A stretch of 64,000 nt of DNA, from assembly GCA_022315425.1 (NCBI GenBank), contig JAIUPT010000038.1, positions 248,001-312,000 of the forward strand, read 5' to 3'. Position 1 is the first letter of the stretch; every line of letters begins with the position of its first letter. This DNA is from Pseudevernia furfuracea. Its lineage: Eukaryota > Ascomycota > Lecanoromycetes > Lecanorales > Parmeliaceae. Below are positions 23,718 through 35,528 of the stretch, one piece after another. The notes beneath the pieces were generated by a model that saw only the letters and a list, made by a program, of their open reading frames with translations, ran no database searches and was not told where the DNA came from. The translations under genes were made by a program, and so were the position numbers.

Positions 23718-25812
23718 TACGCTCAAGGTGATGAACATTGGGCGAAGCGTGTAAAAGATCTGCAGAAACCTTAGATAGGAGAGGTAGCTCTGAGAGAGAG
23801 ACCCTAGATGAATTTACAATGGGGTGCGCCCTTTCAGGCTGAGATGGCGCATCCACTTGTATCTAGCGCACAGGATGACGACTGATCTGTTGACGACTTT
23901 TTCCCAGGGGCCCTCATGGAGCAACTAAATCCCTACGCCTCCTCGACCCACATATTACCTGTCTAGCATGCATTCCATTCGCTATGTTCTCCGGATCTTC
24001 TTGTCTATTTTCGGAGCCTGTGAAGCCATGGCTCACAATCTCTGCATGCATGTTCATATAGATTCCAAGCCATGCCCATGCAGCTTCTCAAGCTACAGCC
24101 TTTTGACGAGTCGAGAACGTCTGTAGTCCGATACCTTGCAATCTTCAAAACTGCCTAGTCGCACGATGTCGTCTCAATGGAAGCAGATGAAAGAATCTCA
24201 TCCAGATGGTCAATTACCCTTTCGCTCGCCACCAAGTACGAAGAACGGGTCCGGGGGGAAACGTGAAGTTTGAGTCATTGCTCTTTTGTCGCGACTCCTC
24301 GGTGGATCTCTCTATGGACTTGACATCAATACACTACTTTACGAACTGATCCGTGTATCCAGTGGTTCCACACGGGTTGTACTAGTTGCAGAACGGGCTT
24401 CCGCGGCTGTGAGTAGATCTCCATCCCAAAGAAGAAATTGTGACACTCAGCCGAAGAAGACATTGTAGTGCTACCCAAAAAGGACATTGGAGCACCCATG
24501 GTCTTTGCAAAGCGGAATCCTGGTACGGCGATACCTAGATCGAAACGGCGTTTCTTCATCAAGGCGTGTTTTCTGGAATCGAATTGTCCACCGGGTAGAA
24601 GGAGGGCGTGGGTTAGAAGCACTGGGGGCCGGGCCTGCTCTTCCCCTTTCGCTTCTTTCTTTCTTTTCAAACCTAATAATAACATACCGCTAGCCCCGCC
24701 TTAGTCTCGACGGCCTACAATTTCTTAAAGAGCACTAAGATACCTTGGATGATAATGTGAGCGAAGCATTCTCACCTCCATTATCAGCGTCATCTCACAT
24801 TAAGCTCAGCGCATTGTCGAAAGCCATGGCGCTGCGCTTCCCGGGTCCAAGATCGGAGCATACATGCTGCTGCATCCGTTTCACGACTCTGCTTTCTTGC
24901 ACCGAATGGACGAGAACATCAGGCTCTTGCGATTCGGCTCTGGGGCAAGGGATGATCAAAGGTAATTTTCTATAAGGGTTCGCACAGTGACATGACAAGA
25001 GACCGTGATCGAGGAATGACTTTACGTGGCCGTCCAGGCCAACGCTTGTGCTGGGTTCACTCACATTTTCCGGCCGTGCAAATAGCCCGCCGCATCTTTT
25101 CCAAAGACATGAATCCTCAGCATTCCCGCGATGGTAACCTGAGACTCTCTCGCGCAATATCTCGATCTCTTTCTCTTGAGCTGCGATTTTGTCTTCCAAG
25201 CGCTCTATCGTTTCGGATGTCAATGTTTGATTTCAACGGCTCTTCTTGTTAAGGATTGTTGATAGGGATGGTTTGTATCGTAGAAGCGAAGTGTTGCTTT
25301 TGTGACAGAGCTCGGACTACTTGCGCTTCGCTGATCTGACCTTCCAAAGCGACTGCGGGATTGGCGGTGATGGGTGATAAGACCCCAAGAGTGCAGAGAC
25401 GGCATTCGTTAGGAGTTTTGGTTTCTGTTTCATCTTGCTCGGATTATATACGTCTCCGTATCTTTTGTGTAGCCTCGAGTTTGCCTGATGTGAGTATTCC
25501 ATGCCAGCGTGAGAAGATTAACTGGATCAATTCAACTGCGGAGCCATGCTGAGATAGATCCTAGATAGATCCCAGATAGTGATCTGCTGCTTGCCTAAGC
25601 TTGACCAGCTTTTTACCTGCCATATGCATTCACAGTCGAGTCACTTGAGGGGAAAAGACAGCATAGCATGAAGAATATCAAAGCGCTTAGATTACTCTCA
25701 TAAGTTTCGTGACATTACTGGACTATATAGATTGCCTTACGCCTGAAGTTTCCCAAGCCTGCACTAGTACATGACATGTCGACTACCCCAAGGCCCGCAA
25801 TATCTAGATGTA
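23718..25812. other. Intergenic; weak minus-strand coding hints at 25.5-24.8 kb
   Basis: 2.1 kb without a gene I can support. On the minus strand, pieces such as SKMKQKPKLLTNAVSALLG (about 25440) and the coiled-coil-like IERLEDKIAAQEKEIEILRE (about 25210) look coding-like. They lie in different frames, have no evident start and could not be assembled. Confidence 0.35.
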
Positions 25813-28800
25813 CTAGTACCCCTTCGACCGTACCCACAAGGACAGTGCATCCGGTCCCTGGTGTGGAGAATCGTGGAAATCAAACTCGATGTTCTCGTTT
25901 TCGAGCCACATTTTGATCACCTTTGTAGACGCGTGTTGTGCCGCCCACGATAACGCTGTTTTACCATACGTACTGAAGGCGGGATCTAGCCTAGCTTTTT
26001 TCTCAAGCAGCAATAGAATTGCTTCCTCATTTTCCATGTCCAAGGCATGGTACAACGGTGGTTGACCCCAGCAGTCTTCAAGATTTACATCGGCGCCCTT
26101 GTTAAGAAGGAGTTCGAGTATTTCTGAATTTCCCGTTCTCGCAGCCCATGATAATGGCGTTTGACCGTCACGACCTTCATGATCTATCTCGGCGCCCTTG
26201 TTAAGAAGGAGTTCGAGTACTTCACAGTTTTCCTCCATCGCAGCCCATGATAATAACGTTTGACCGTTGCGACCTTCATGATCTATCTCGGCGCCCTTGT
26301 TAAGAAGAAGTTCGAGTACTTTATAATTTCCCTTTCTCGCAGCCCATGATAATGGCGTATGACCGTTGCGATCTTCATGATCTATCTCGGCGCCCATGTT
26401 AAGAAGGAGTTCGAGTATTTCTGAATTCCCCTCTCTCGCAGCCCATGATAATGGCGTTTGACCGTTGTGATCTTCATGATCTATCTCGGCGCCCTTGTTA
26501 AGAAGGAGTTCGAGTATTTCTGAATTTCCCTTTCTCGCAGCCCATGATAATGGCGTATGACCGTTGCGATCTTCATGATCTATCTCGGCGGCCATGTTAA
26601 GAAGGAGTTCGAGTATTTCTGAATTCCCCTTTATCGCAGCCCATGATAATAGCGTTTGACCGTTGTGATCTTCATGATCTATCTCGGCGCCCTTGTTAAG
26701 AAGGAGTTCGAGTACTTCACAATTTCCCTCCCTCGCAGCCAATGATACTGGCTGTCGGCCCTGTTGGTCTCTGATATTAAGGTCAATATCGTCCTGAACG
26801 ATCAACACTCTAACTACCTCTGAATTTCCAAGTATCACTGCTAAGTGTAACGCCGTTTGACCTTCAGAATTTCGGAAATTGAGCTCGACGCCTTCCTTTC
26901 GCAGCATGTATTTAACCACCGTCTCGAGCCCAATGACTGATGCAACCATGAGGCTAGTCCAATATTCAGCGGGTGTGGTCCAAAAAATATCCTTGTTCTC
27001 AAATATTCCGACCACCAGTCTGAGAAGGAGTAGGACCGAGGTTCACAGATATGTAGTGTAGACTGGAATACAAGCTCATCATTTTGTATTCTAGCGCATT
27101 GAAAGTGAGCTGGCTAGTAACACACTACATATCTCAGGAGGGTGTTGTTGCCTGAGATATCCAGGGTGTTGCTGCTATCGACGTTGCGAAGCAAGAGACA
27201 TGAGAGACATATGTCCAGAACTATATGATGTGATTCGACCGGCGCCAAGGAGTGCTTCCAGACTTTTAAAGTAGGCTTAGCATGTGATGCGGACCTATCT
27301 TTGAGATCCGCCGAAACCAAGAATTCCTTGGCTGTCTGGTGGATAAGATAGAGCTTCGAATCAACAATAATCAGGAAGAGACCGCACAGATTTCTAACTC
27401 TCATCCGGAAAGCTTCTTCAGATTCCAGTTCGAGGTCGTCGAAAGATTGACAGGGTTCTCCGTATTCTAGCTTCTCTTTTAATGCCAGCGCGATTTTCAT
27501 CTCTCCTAACGTCAACGGCCTGATAGCTGCCACGACTATGTGGAGAAGACTCCTAGCCTCTTGTGCATGCTCTGAAGCATTGACCTTCTCCAGAATCTTC
27601 TCGTAGGCATCTTCAACAGTGCGTGGCAGCCTATTGACCAATCGTTCTAGGTGACTTTTCGTAGACAGTAGGGTGTCTCGAATGACATCGAGAACAAGAT
27701 GTAACCAAAGGTATGTTCGATGATTGACCTTTGTGAGACATGAAATAAGAGTGTTCTGCACCTCTATTTCGAGCGGAGGACTGCGAGCGCTACAAATTCT
27801 TGGAAGCCGTTGGTGTATGACGAGATCAATCTCTTTACTGATCTTTTCCGATTCGTCTTCGCCTCTCAGACTTATCAATGTCATATCTTCAATATTTCTG
27901 TGAAAAGCTCGTTCAATATCCGAGTAAGGTCGGCTCGTTGCAATGAATTTCAAATTTGTGTGACTCTTGTCTCGAGACGAATTGAAACAGCTTATTTGTC
28001 GGATGAGATTTTCTCTCTCTGCTTTGCTGCATTCATCCAAAGCATCCAATACACATACAATCTGGCCAGCTTCTGAGTCCGCTGCAGATTTTTCCAGAAT
28101 ATCCCACAGCGTGCTAAACCTGTTGCACAGGTGTTCGCCATGGTTCTGAAAATCAACCATTGCATATTTGAGAAGTGCGGGTTTCTGAATGTAGAGCTGA
28201 TGCAGCAAGGCACATAGTGCATTCGTGCTATTTTGTCGACTGCTATCATCGTCCTTGAAGAAAAAGTAGCAGACTGTAGTTGTTTGGATTTCGGATTTGA
28301 GGAGGCCTTCGTCCACGAGGGCCCTTGACAGTACAGACTTTCCACAACCAGGATCGGCTGACACCCAAAGCAAGCTTGCTGTAGGATCGTGGCTCCAACG
28401 GAGAAAAGCTTCATGCTCTAGAAACCACATGCAGGTCTCAGGAACTCGTTGTTCGTTTCTGTCTTTGTCATCTCGGTAGTTCGAAGTGATGAAACTTCGG
28501 AGGCATCCTAATTCTTCCTTCGTTCGATTTCGGCTGACATTAGCATTGTCAACAAGCTCCCTCAAGGAGGCTGAAACAAGCTTGAAGCTTCCATCATCAG
28601 AACCCCGAAACTTGTTCATCATTGTGTGACTAGCATCTAATGGAATGCATTCGTGACCAACAAGACAAGCTGCCTCTTTTGAAACAAGCTGCCAGTAGAT
28701 TATCAGCAGGTAAGAGTACGGTAACGAGTCTGTGGAACGTACTTTGACCTGTGGAAAGAGCTTTGCTATCAATCTTGACGCCACTGCTTTCGCAATTTGA

Positions 28801-29647
28801 GTCTCCCGAGTCTCGTAGAAGCATCGTATCTGAACTTGATTCCGAATAGCTATCTTTGCAAAGTCTTGAATCATGTTATTGAGACTGTCGACATTATCTT
28901 CGAGACCCTTGAGAAGAGTATTAGACGTCTCTTTGCCCATGAATCCGCGAATCAAGACGAGCCATTGCGCTATGCTTGCGGTTCTCGTTCCTCGTAACGG
29001 AGTCCCTAGGAAAACCACACCGGCGACCGAGCCTAGAATACTTTTGTATCTTTCGCCATCTTGATACGCCGTTGCTAACGCCTACCAATAGTAGTCAGTA
29101 CCAGCAAGCAAAAAACCTAGGGGTAAGATCTGGGGGTAACGAATGGCGAAAGTCTGACCTGAGCGACAACAATGCCTCCAAAGCACGACCCAATGAAGAC
29201 AAGCATTCTTTTCCCAACGCCTTCATCTTGGGCGCCCCTCAATATCTCTAGAAACGTGTCGCCGAGCGCCAGGATGTCTATCTCTTGGGCATTATCCGAG
29301 TAGCAATTGGAATTGTAGTCGTACGCCCAAATACGGGCCTGAGGCACCAGATTGGGCAACATGTCTTCGTCGGAAAGCCAGTTCGTCGCTCGACCCCTTG
29401 GCTCTTCGTCCCGCTCGTAAGCCATCCATGTCCTCGGCGACTGTGTTTCAATGCCGTGCACTGCAATGATGCTACCGTGGCCTTAGCATACTCTTTCGTC
29501 TCATGTGCTTCAAAGCGCTGGCTTACTCGACTGTCGTACTGCCTATGCTATTGTTCTTAGGGAAGAGCTGGACGAGCCTGGGTAGCCCTTGTCTCGTCTC
29601 CTATCATTTGGTAAGCTTTGCAGGTGCGCAAGGTACGGACTTACCAT
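25813..29647 (-). CDS. NLR-like protein: lipase-like domain, NACHT, ankyrin repeats (possibly disrupted)
   Basis: Exons read as 29647-29645 (Met only), 29600-29527, 29471-29159, 29081-28743 and 28688-27114, then ankyrin coding 27015-25813. Frames join cleanly up to 27114. The alpha/beta-hydrolase-like domain has DIIAVHGIETQSPRTW (about residue 27) and an elbow FIGSCFGGIVVAQ (about 118) with Cys at the usual Ser. NACHT: Walker A SADPGCGKS (about 353), Walker B CVLDALDEC (about 458), sensor-like IATSRP. Eleven ankyrin repeats end the protein. Between NACHT and ankyrin there is an in-frame TAG (27114) and a frame offset near 27004. A 107-nt intron with a poor GTGTTA donor could bypass both. Known: such NLRs act in fungal non-self recognition and programmed cell death. 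Whether this copy is functional is open. Confidence 0.8.
26070..26760 (-). repeat. Seven tandem 99-bp units encoding near-identical ankyrin repeats
   Basis: The anchor AAGAAGGAGTTCGAG (or one-base variants) recurs at 26102, 26201, 26300, 26399, 26498, 26597 and 26696, an exact 99-bp period. Each unit encodes a 33-residue ankyrin repeat of the form NGQTPLSWAA-GNSEILELLLNKGAEIDHED (read with gaps). Units alternate HNGQT and RNGHT, and LNM and LNK, in the centre of the array. This points to duplication of a 198-bp dimer. Confidence 0.92.
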
Positions 29648-31339
29648 GTCCACTCCTGGTTTTGGTTATAATCAGCACTTGCAGACTGATCTGGTCGAAA
29701 GGAAGTGACCACCCGTCGAGGTGGGGTTCTCATCTCAGCCTGATGCTCACACTGATTGACAAGGCTGAAGCTTCATGCATGGCTTGGCTAATCGTTCGAC
29801 CGCAGTAAGTCACGCTGCAGCTCAACCCTCGCCCTTTCCAGACCCTCATGAAGCAGGGGTATGTATATGTCTTTCTAAAGGTCTTGTAGCTCTTGAGAGC
29901 AGTATTTTCTGACTCGTCCAGGTATCTACAGCTCTCGTAGTTCTTCCAGTCGGCCCTGCCTCAGTCGCCGATAGTTTTCTTACACTGTGAGCCAGTTACA
30001 AAGCGTCCGTCAATACTATATAGACACCGGCTTCGCAACCCCAGCCACCACTCCTCCAATCAATATTAATCTTCCAAAACCCATTCCCCAGATGATGCCC
30101 CATATCCTTGACAAACCATCTTCCTCTTAACCCCAATCTTTTGAGTTCAAATCCTCAACTGCTCCCCCACAAGACACGCCTCCTTCTTGCTCTCCGCCTC
30201 CACAACCGCCACGTCCCTTTCCTTCAATGCGCTCTCTTTATCCGATAGCTTTCCCCCACGCTCATCGGCCTGAACGCCAAGAGCGTCAGGCCGGAGAGCA
30301 CCAAGCGGATACCGCTCCTATCTCAGTGGGAGAAGCATTTAGGGAATAGTTGCACAATGCGGAGGTGATGAATTAGGGGCTCGTCTATGTGTTGCCAGAA
30401 GAGTGGGGTGAAGTCGAGGGCGTAGAGGTCCGGTTTGGACGTGGTCGTCAATGAATTAGCAGGGCAACTTGACCGACAACTTCAGCTGTACAATTTTGAG
30501 ATTTTCAATGATGAAGTCTTGAGTTATCTCGTCAATGTGGGGGGCAAGGAGAACGTATGTTTCGAATATCTTTGTTCATATGGCATTTGGACTTCGCGCC
30601 TGCGGAGACAGCGCATGTTGGAATTAGCGGGGGCTGTTAAGGAGAATCATGAGGGTGCGGATGAAGGATCCCCCTTTCTTGAACATGTTGTAGGCTTGTG
30701 GTCGAGAATTCTTTCAAGACGCATCTCATCGAGTTTGGCGGGGCACTCATGGGGTGGCATGCCGGAGCACCGGCGGTGCGGGAGAGCGTAGAGTAACTGA
30801 GCGCTAATTTTTAGCGTAAAACCATGCAAATGCTTGGCCACACGCATATTCACATCAATTCTTTTGATACTCTATATATTTATGTATTTTCAACATCAAA
30901 TGATAGCGTGACTCTTACTCTATAGATAAAAACAGTTGAAGTTCAATATAGTATTATAGTTATCACATTAACACAAATGAAAAAGAAACGAGTAGCTTTA
31001 AGAGAGTCCGCTAAGAAGAGAGAGCTTTATTCTTTCAGCTACAGTCGCTCGCTAACATCGAAGATGTTAAAGCATTTTGGTAAGGTCTAAATGCCCGGGT
31101 ATGTCTGTGCTTAACGGCTTCCATGTCCGTGATCAGGCAGACCGTATTAGGAAGCCTGCAGAGAAATCTGACGGCGTGTTCTGCTAAGACCATGTATGCT
31201 TTCCGTCACCCTGAAGTCTTTTCGAGGATATCATTCCCCCAACTCTTGAGACATTGAGGCTGCGAATACACATGTCTTCGAAGATCTACGGAGAGCCTAC
31301 AAGTCCCCGGAGCTTGACCTCCTGTGCTCTCTACAAACT
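29648..31339. other. Intergenic; one coding-like plus-strand frame at 30435-30791
   Basis: The frame 30435-30791 (118 codons, starting GTG or TTG, no good ATG) reads NELAGQLDRQLQLYNFEIFN, then KENVCFEYLCSYGIWTSRLR and FLEHVVGLWSRILSRR. It has a coding-like composition but no recognised family, and stops lie upstream. The remainder has AT-rich sequence, and the promoter of the ankyrin NLR gene should lie just above 29648. Confidence 0.35.
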
Positions 31340-32640
31340 CGGTATCCTGAATGGACAGTGATTATGCCTCCTGCTTCGGCCGGCCTCACGGAATATGCCA
31401 AAGCTGGTGAAGCTATAGCAATCCCGGGCATGGAAAGCCAAAAGCTGTTGTCGAGGCTAAATATGAGCCTGCCAAAAAGGCACGCTCAGCGCCAGATGAC
31501 TAGCCGGGCAAGTATTGTGAGCAAGTGGAATTTGGAAGCTATGTTTACTATTGGAAGGCCAATTTATTGTGTACCTCATTTGCCAAGACTGGGAACAGGA
31601 CACAGTTCGAGACTCCTCAAGGATACTATTTTCATCCTGCAGAGAAGGGAAGGAGACATGATCGCGGATGGACGCTCCTGCTGCTCCCAGCCACTCTGCT
31701 TATATTCATGAAGAAGGAGTCTTGATGTTCGATGATGGTGAATGGAAGAAGGACACAAAGCTCTGTAAGAGTCTCCAGCAGCAGGCCAAGTGAGAGGATG
31801 TCATCCTGGACCAAAGACTGAAGGACAGTCTAATCCGAGACGTTGAAGGCTTCTTTGACCACAGAGATGATCATGAGAAATTCGACGAACCATGGAAACA
31901 CGGTATCATGCTCCACGGTCTGCCAAGAAACGGCAAAACCATATCCGTCAATGCCCTAATGCATGGCTTAGCCATCCGTCTAGACCCCATACCAACACTC
32001 TACGTCAAGTCCACAACAGGCGTCTACGCCACCATCTACGCCATCCGCCCGAAGTTCAAGAAAGCCCGCAAAATGGCCCACTGTCTCCTCATGTTCCAGG
32101 ATCTATGAAGACAGTTTCATCACCAAAGACACTCGAAACTTTTTTTTGAATGAAGTTGATGAATTGGAAAGCAATGATGGCATGATGGTGATCGGGAGTA
32201 CCAAATACCTCGAGAAGCGCGATGCCGGCACCACCAAACGCCCAAGTCGCTTCGACCGCCAATATCATTTCGACCTCCCAGCGGCCCCCGAAAGAGCACG
32301 GTACTGCGAATATTGGCGGTCCAGACGCGCGGATAACGAGGCTATCGAATTCACCTCTCCATTTTGTTCGGTAATCGCAGGTGTAACAGACCCCTTCAGC
32401 TTCGCTTATCTTCAGGAAGCGTTCATCTCAGCCCTGCTTGTAATCGTCGATCAGCAGCGAAGCAGTGTCATCGACCAAGTTGGCAGGGACACATAAGATA
32501 CCAATGGTACAAAGACTTCAGCATCTAACTCGCTCTGGAAAGTCATGAGCAAGCAATTCGAGATGCTGCGTAACGAAATTCAAACCAGCCGCAAGAATGC
32601 CACAGATGCCGTTAGAGTATGTACGATGGGGCAAAGCGGG
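31340..32640 (+). pseudogene. Broken AAA-family ATPase
   Basis: Readable over several frames. Upstream pieces include SHSAYIHEEGVLMFDDGEWK, then a TGA at 31791-31793 where Trp is expected before EDVILDQRLKDSLIRDVEGF. The ATPase core follows: GIMLHGLPRNGKT (about 31900-31940) stands where a fungal AAA protein has GPPGNGKT, so two Walker A residues are changed. Near 32105 one extra base shifts the frame; beyond it come FFLNEVDELESNDGMMVIGS (sensor 1 region) and KRPSRFDRQYHFDLPAAPER (arginine-finger region). FSFAYLQEAF marks the lid. The nearest relatives I know are fungal AAA ATPases of uncertain function with this NEVDGL/RPSRFDR core. A nonsense codon, a frameshift and a damaged P-loop make function very unlikely. 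Confidence 0.8.
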
Positions 32641-33717
32641 CTTCCAAGGCCGGGTTCCCCTAGACCCAGCTCCCCAATACGGCCACAGATAAACAGCTAG
32701 GATTCGTTGGTAGGGGAACCTTGCTTATAACAATCTCAGGACGGAGATGGAATATGTCCCAGTATAAAAGCCGTCTTCACTTCGCACAAATCTTTATTTC
32801 AGTCCACATAACACCTCAATACCCCCATGTACAGTTAGACCTTTATACTCACCCTACTCAAATAAATCAATAGCAAGCAAGCCGTATATCAGTACCTCAA
32901 TTTACAGCTTTGAGGAGAATCATTCATTCATTCATTCATTCATGCATTCATTCATGCATTCATGCATTCATGCATTCATACACACATCCAAGCCGATTTC
33001 AATGCCCGTTCCCAACATCTTACCCGTCTACCATCCTCCAACAACATGCGAAAAGAAAAAACCAAAAGAAGAAAAAGCTAGATACACTTCCTACATCCAT
33101 CTCACCACAACAAGCTTCTACATACTATACCTTACAAGTCCCACCCCAAGTCCCACCCACGCATCCCACATCCCACATCCCCACCCCAAAACCCGACCTC
33201 AATATCCCCCCCTCCCCGGCCTCTCTCTCGTCCCCTCTCGCCCAACCATACGAAATCGATCAAAAACCTTGATTCTCTCCATCTCTTCTCTAATAGAACG
33301 TAAACTTGGTATCCGTCATGTTCGAAAAACGCCTAGCGAGCGGTGCCCTGCCCGAGTCTCACTGCTGTTACGCTCACCGAACCTGACGGCAAGGCAAGGC
33401 AAGAGCTAGGTGCAAAAGTGGCAGCTTGGTAGAGGTGGCATGGAAGTCAGGATGGTTATATATGATATATATAGCGAGTGCTGACCCGGGACAAACGGGT
33501 GGATTCTATTGTCAAAAAAAAGCTGTCTACCAACAGCCGCGCATTGGTGCGACCAGCAGCAGCGTCTATACACATCAAGAAGAAAGCCGGAGGATATGAG
33601 GTCTTTAGAGTCAAATATATACGCCCACAATGCCAATCTCTATGCAAAGCCCCCTGCGAATGCCGCTGGAAATCGCTGCACCAAGAAGCTCACCAAAACA
33701 AAGGATGGAGAAAGCGC
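32641..33717. other. Intergenic, including the 3' side of ERO1
   Basis: No gene seen. It contains the ATTC/ATGC microsatellite at 32920-32980 and pyrimidine-rich sequence. The right end is the probable 3' UTR of ERO1. Confidence 0.5.
32920..32980. repeat. ATTC/ATTCATGC microsatellite
   Basis: About fifteen tetranucleotide units, first pure CATT then alternating with CATG. Confidence 0.85.
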
Positions 33718-35528
33718 TCACAGCTCATCCATCCTGGGACCCCACTGGATCTCCCAACTCCTCTCCGCGACCGGCAATCCGAGCCAAAAACTCCACAACC
33801 TGCTGAGTTCAAACACGGTGATCTTGAAGAACTTGCCCGGAAGCTCAATCCAGCTTTTGAGGACGAAGCCGAAGGTTCGCCAGACGAGGTAACACTCTTC
33901 CATGAAGATCTCGGGAACAGATTGGTAGGGTCGGACAACCTCTTGCTCATCACCCTCGTCAAGGTCAATGGCCGGTTTGGCGTTCGGACGGTCTTTAGAT
34001 GTGTGAGGGGCCTTCTGCTCGTTGCCGTCGAGAAGGCCGGCCTTCCGAGCGGCCTTCCTTGGTACGACTGGCTCGGCGACCATATCTCGCATCCGTCCGA
34101 GGGCCGTAAGACTGCTAGAGACTCTGTCAAGGGTATTCACGAGAGCCACGAGCTCCGTTCGTCGTAATAGCGGATTTTCTCCATTCTTGAGCTCGTCGTA
34201 CTCAAAAAGTACTTTGAGAGCTGTGCCATACCCCACTGTCTGCAGCTTGCCCCATAGTCTGCACTTGTCGCATCCAACGCAGTCCATCAGCCGGCTTACA
34301 TTGCGGAAACGGTTACGGAAGTCCTCTTTGAGCTCGCCGCTGACGTCTGGATCTTGAAACATGGTATTCTCGTCGAAAATCGGAGGATGAGATGCAGCCG
34401 CGTCGGCCAAACGGAGGATTTTGGACTTGGTGGCTGCGTCTTGAGAGGGATCGCCGGAGCAAAAGGTGTAGTTTTTGAGGTAGGTGCGGAGCTTGGTGAC
34501 GGCGCGGAGGAGGATTGCGTAATCGAAGTAGAGGTTGGAGACACGTTCAGGATGGGTGGCGAGACGGTCCTGGTAGCATTGTAGATTTGGGCCCCAGGTC
34601 CCAGTTGTTTGATTGAGGTAGTCGAAGCAAATGTGGGTAGAAATGGAAGCGTGCATGCCGCTTATGATGCGGTGGAAGACGCGCTTTTCCAAGCATTCGT
34701 CGTCAACGGCCAACTCTGTGGAAGGAGAGTTTGCTTGAATAACGTTTCGAAGGTCGTTATGCGCTTGGAACGGATTGGATGAGTCGCCTCTGTTCAGTGC
34801 TGACGGGATCTGTGGTTCTTTTGAGAAACAGTTCTCCTTGTAGATGGCGTCCCAGACATCCATCCCTGCATAGCCGGTAAATCTTTCTAGGTTGTCCACC
34901 AGACTGACATAGTCGCCCTTAGCAGTCGCACTTTCGTCTTCCGGTACACAATAGTCTCTCTCATCGCATTCGTCGTCGTATTCCACCACACAGCTCTCCC
35001 CTACATCTTCTCCTAACGTCCCTTGCAGCGGCTTTTGGCTTCCCCGCTCTTTCTGCAGCTGTCTACCTGGATGTGCAGCTTTCGGCCCTTCCAACTTGCT
35101 CAGCTCTCCCGTTCTCCAGATTTCTGGCACATCCTTTTCATCCTCCAATGTGTCCACTTTGCAGGCAATGTTCCCGCATGTGCCCGTCTCATCGTCCCAA
35201 GCTTTCACCGGACATTTTTGGTCGTACAAATTGAGTCTGTAATAGGCGAAGAAATCTGTGGATTGCGTAATGGCTTTTAACGAAGGTGAGAGGGCATCGT
35301 TCAGGGTATCAAGGGTGGAGTAGGAGGCGCAAGCGTCGGAGACAATTGCTGTAGGGTCGATCTAGTAGAGAGTGAATCAATAAACTTCCACACTATTCTA
35401 GCCAGGCTACTTACTGCGCAGACCTCGGCGGTAGAAGACTTGGAAGCGATTGTGCTAGATGGCGTGGCATGGACAGATCCGAAGAGAGCAAAGAAGGCAA
35501 CGTAGAATGCTTTCGCAGCGGACTTCAT
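33718..35528 (-). CDS. ERO1: Ero1, endoplasmic reticulum thiol oxidase
   Basis: 585 aa in two exons: 35528-35415 and 35361-33718, with a 53-nt intron. Ero1 is an FAD-dependent oxidase of the ER lumen that reoxidises protein disulphide isomerase, passing electrons to oxygen. The N-terminus is a signal peptide (KAFYVAFFALFGSVHATP). The shuttle-cysteine region is ESCVVEYDDECDERDYC (about residues 160-175), and the active-site CxxCxxC is CVGCDKCRLWGKLQ (about 398). Other conserved blocks: FTGYAGMDVWDAIY, FHRIISGMHASISTHIC, VSNLYFDYAILLRAV and ILRLADAAASHP. Length is normal for Pezizomycotina. The C-terminal extension has a hydrophobic-aromatic patch (FVLKSWIELPGKFFKITVF) that may associate with the membrane. 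Intact and confident. Confidence 0.97.
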
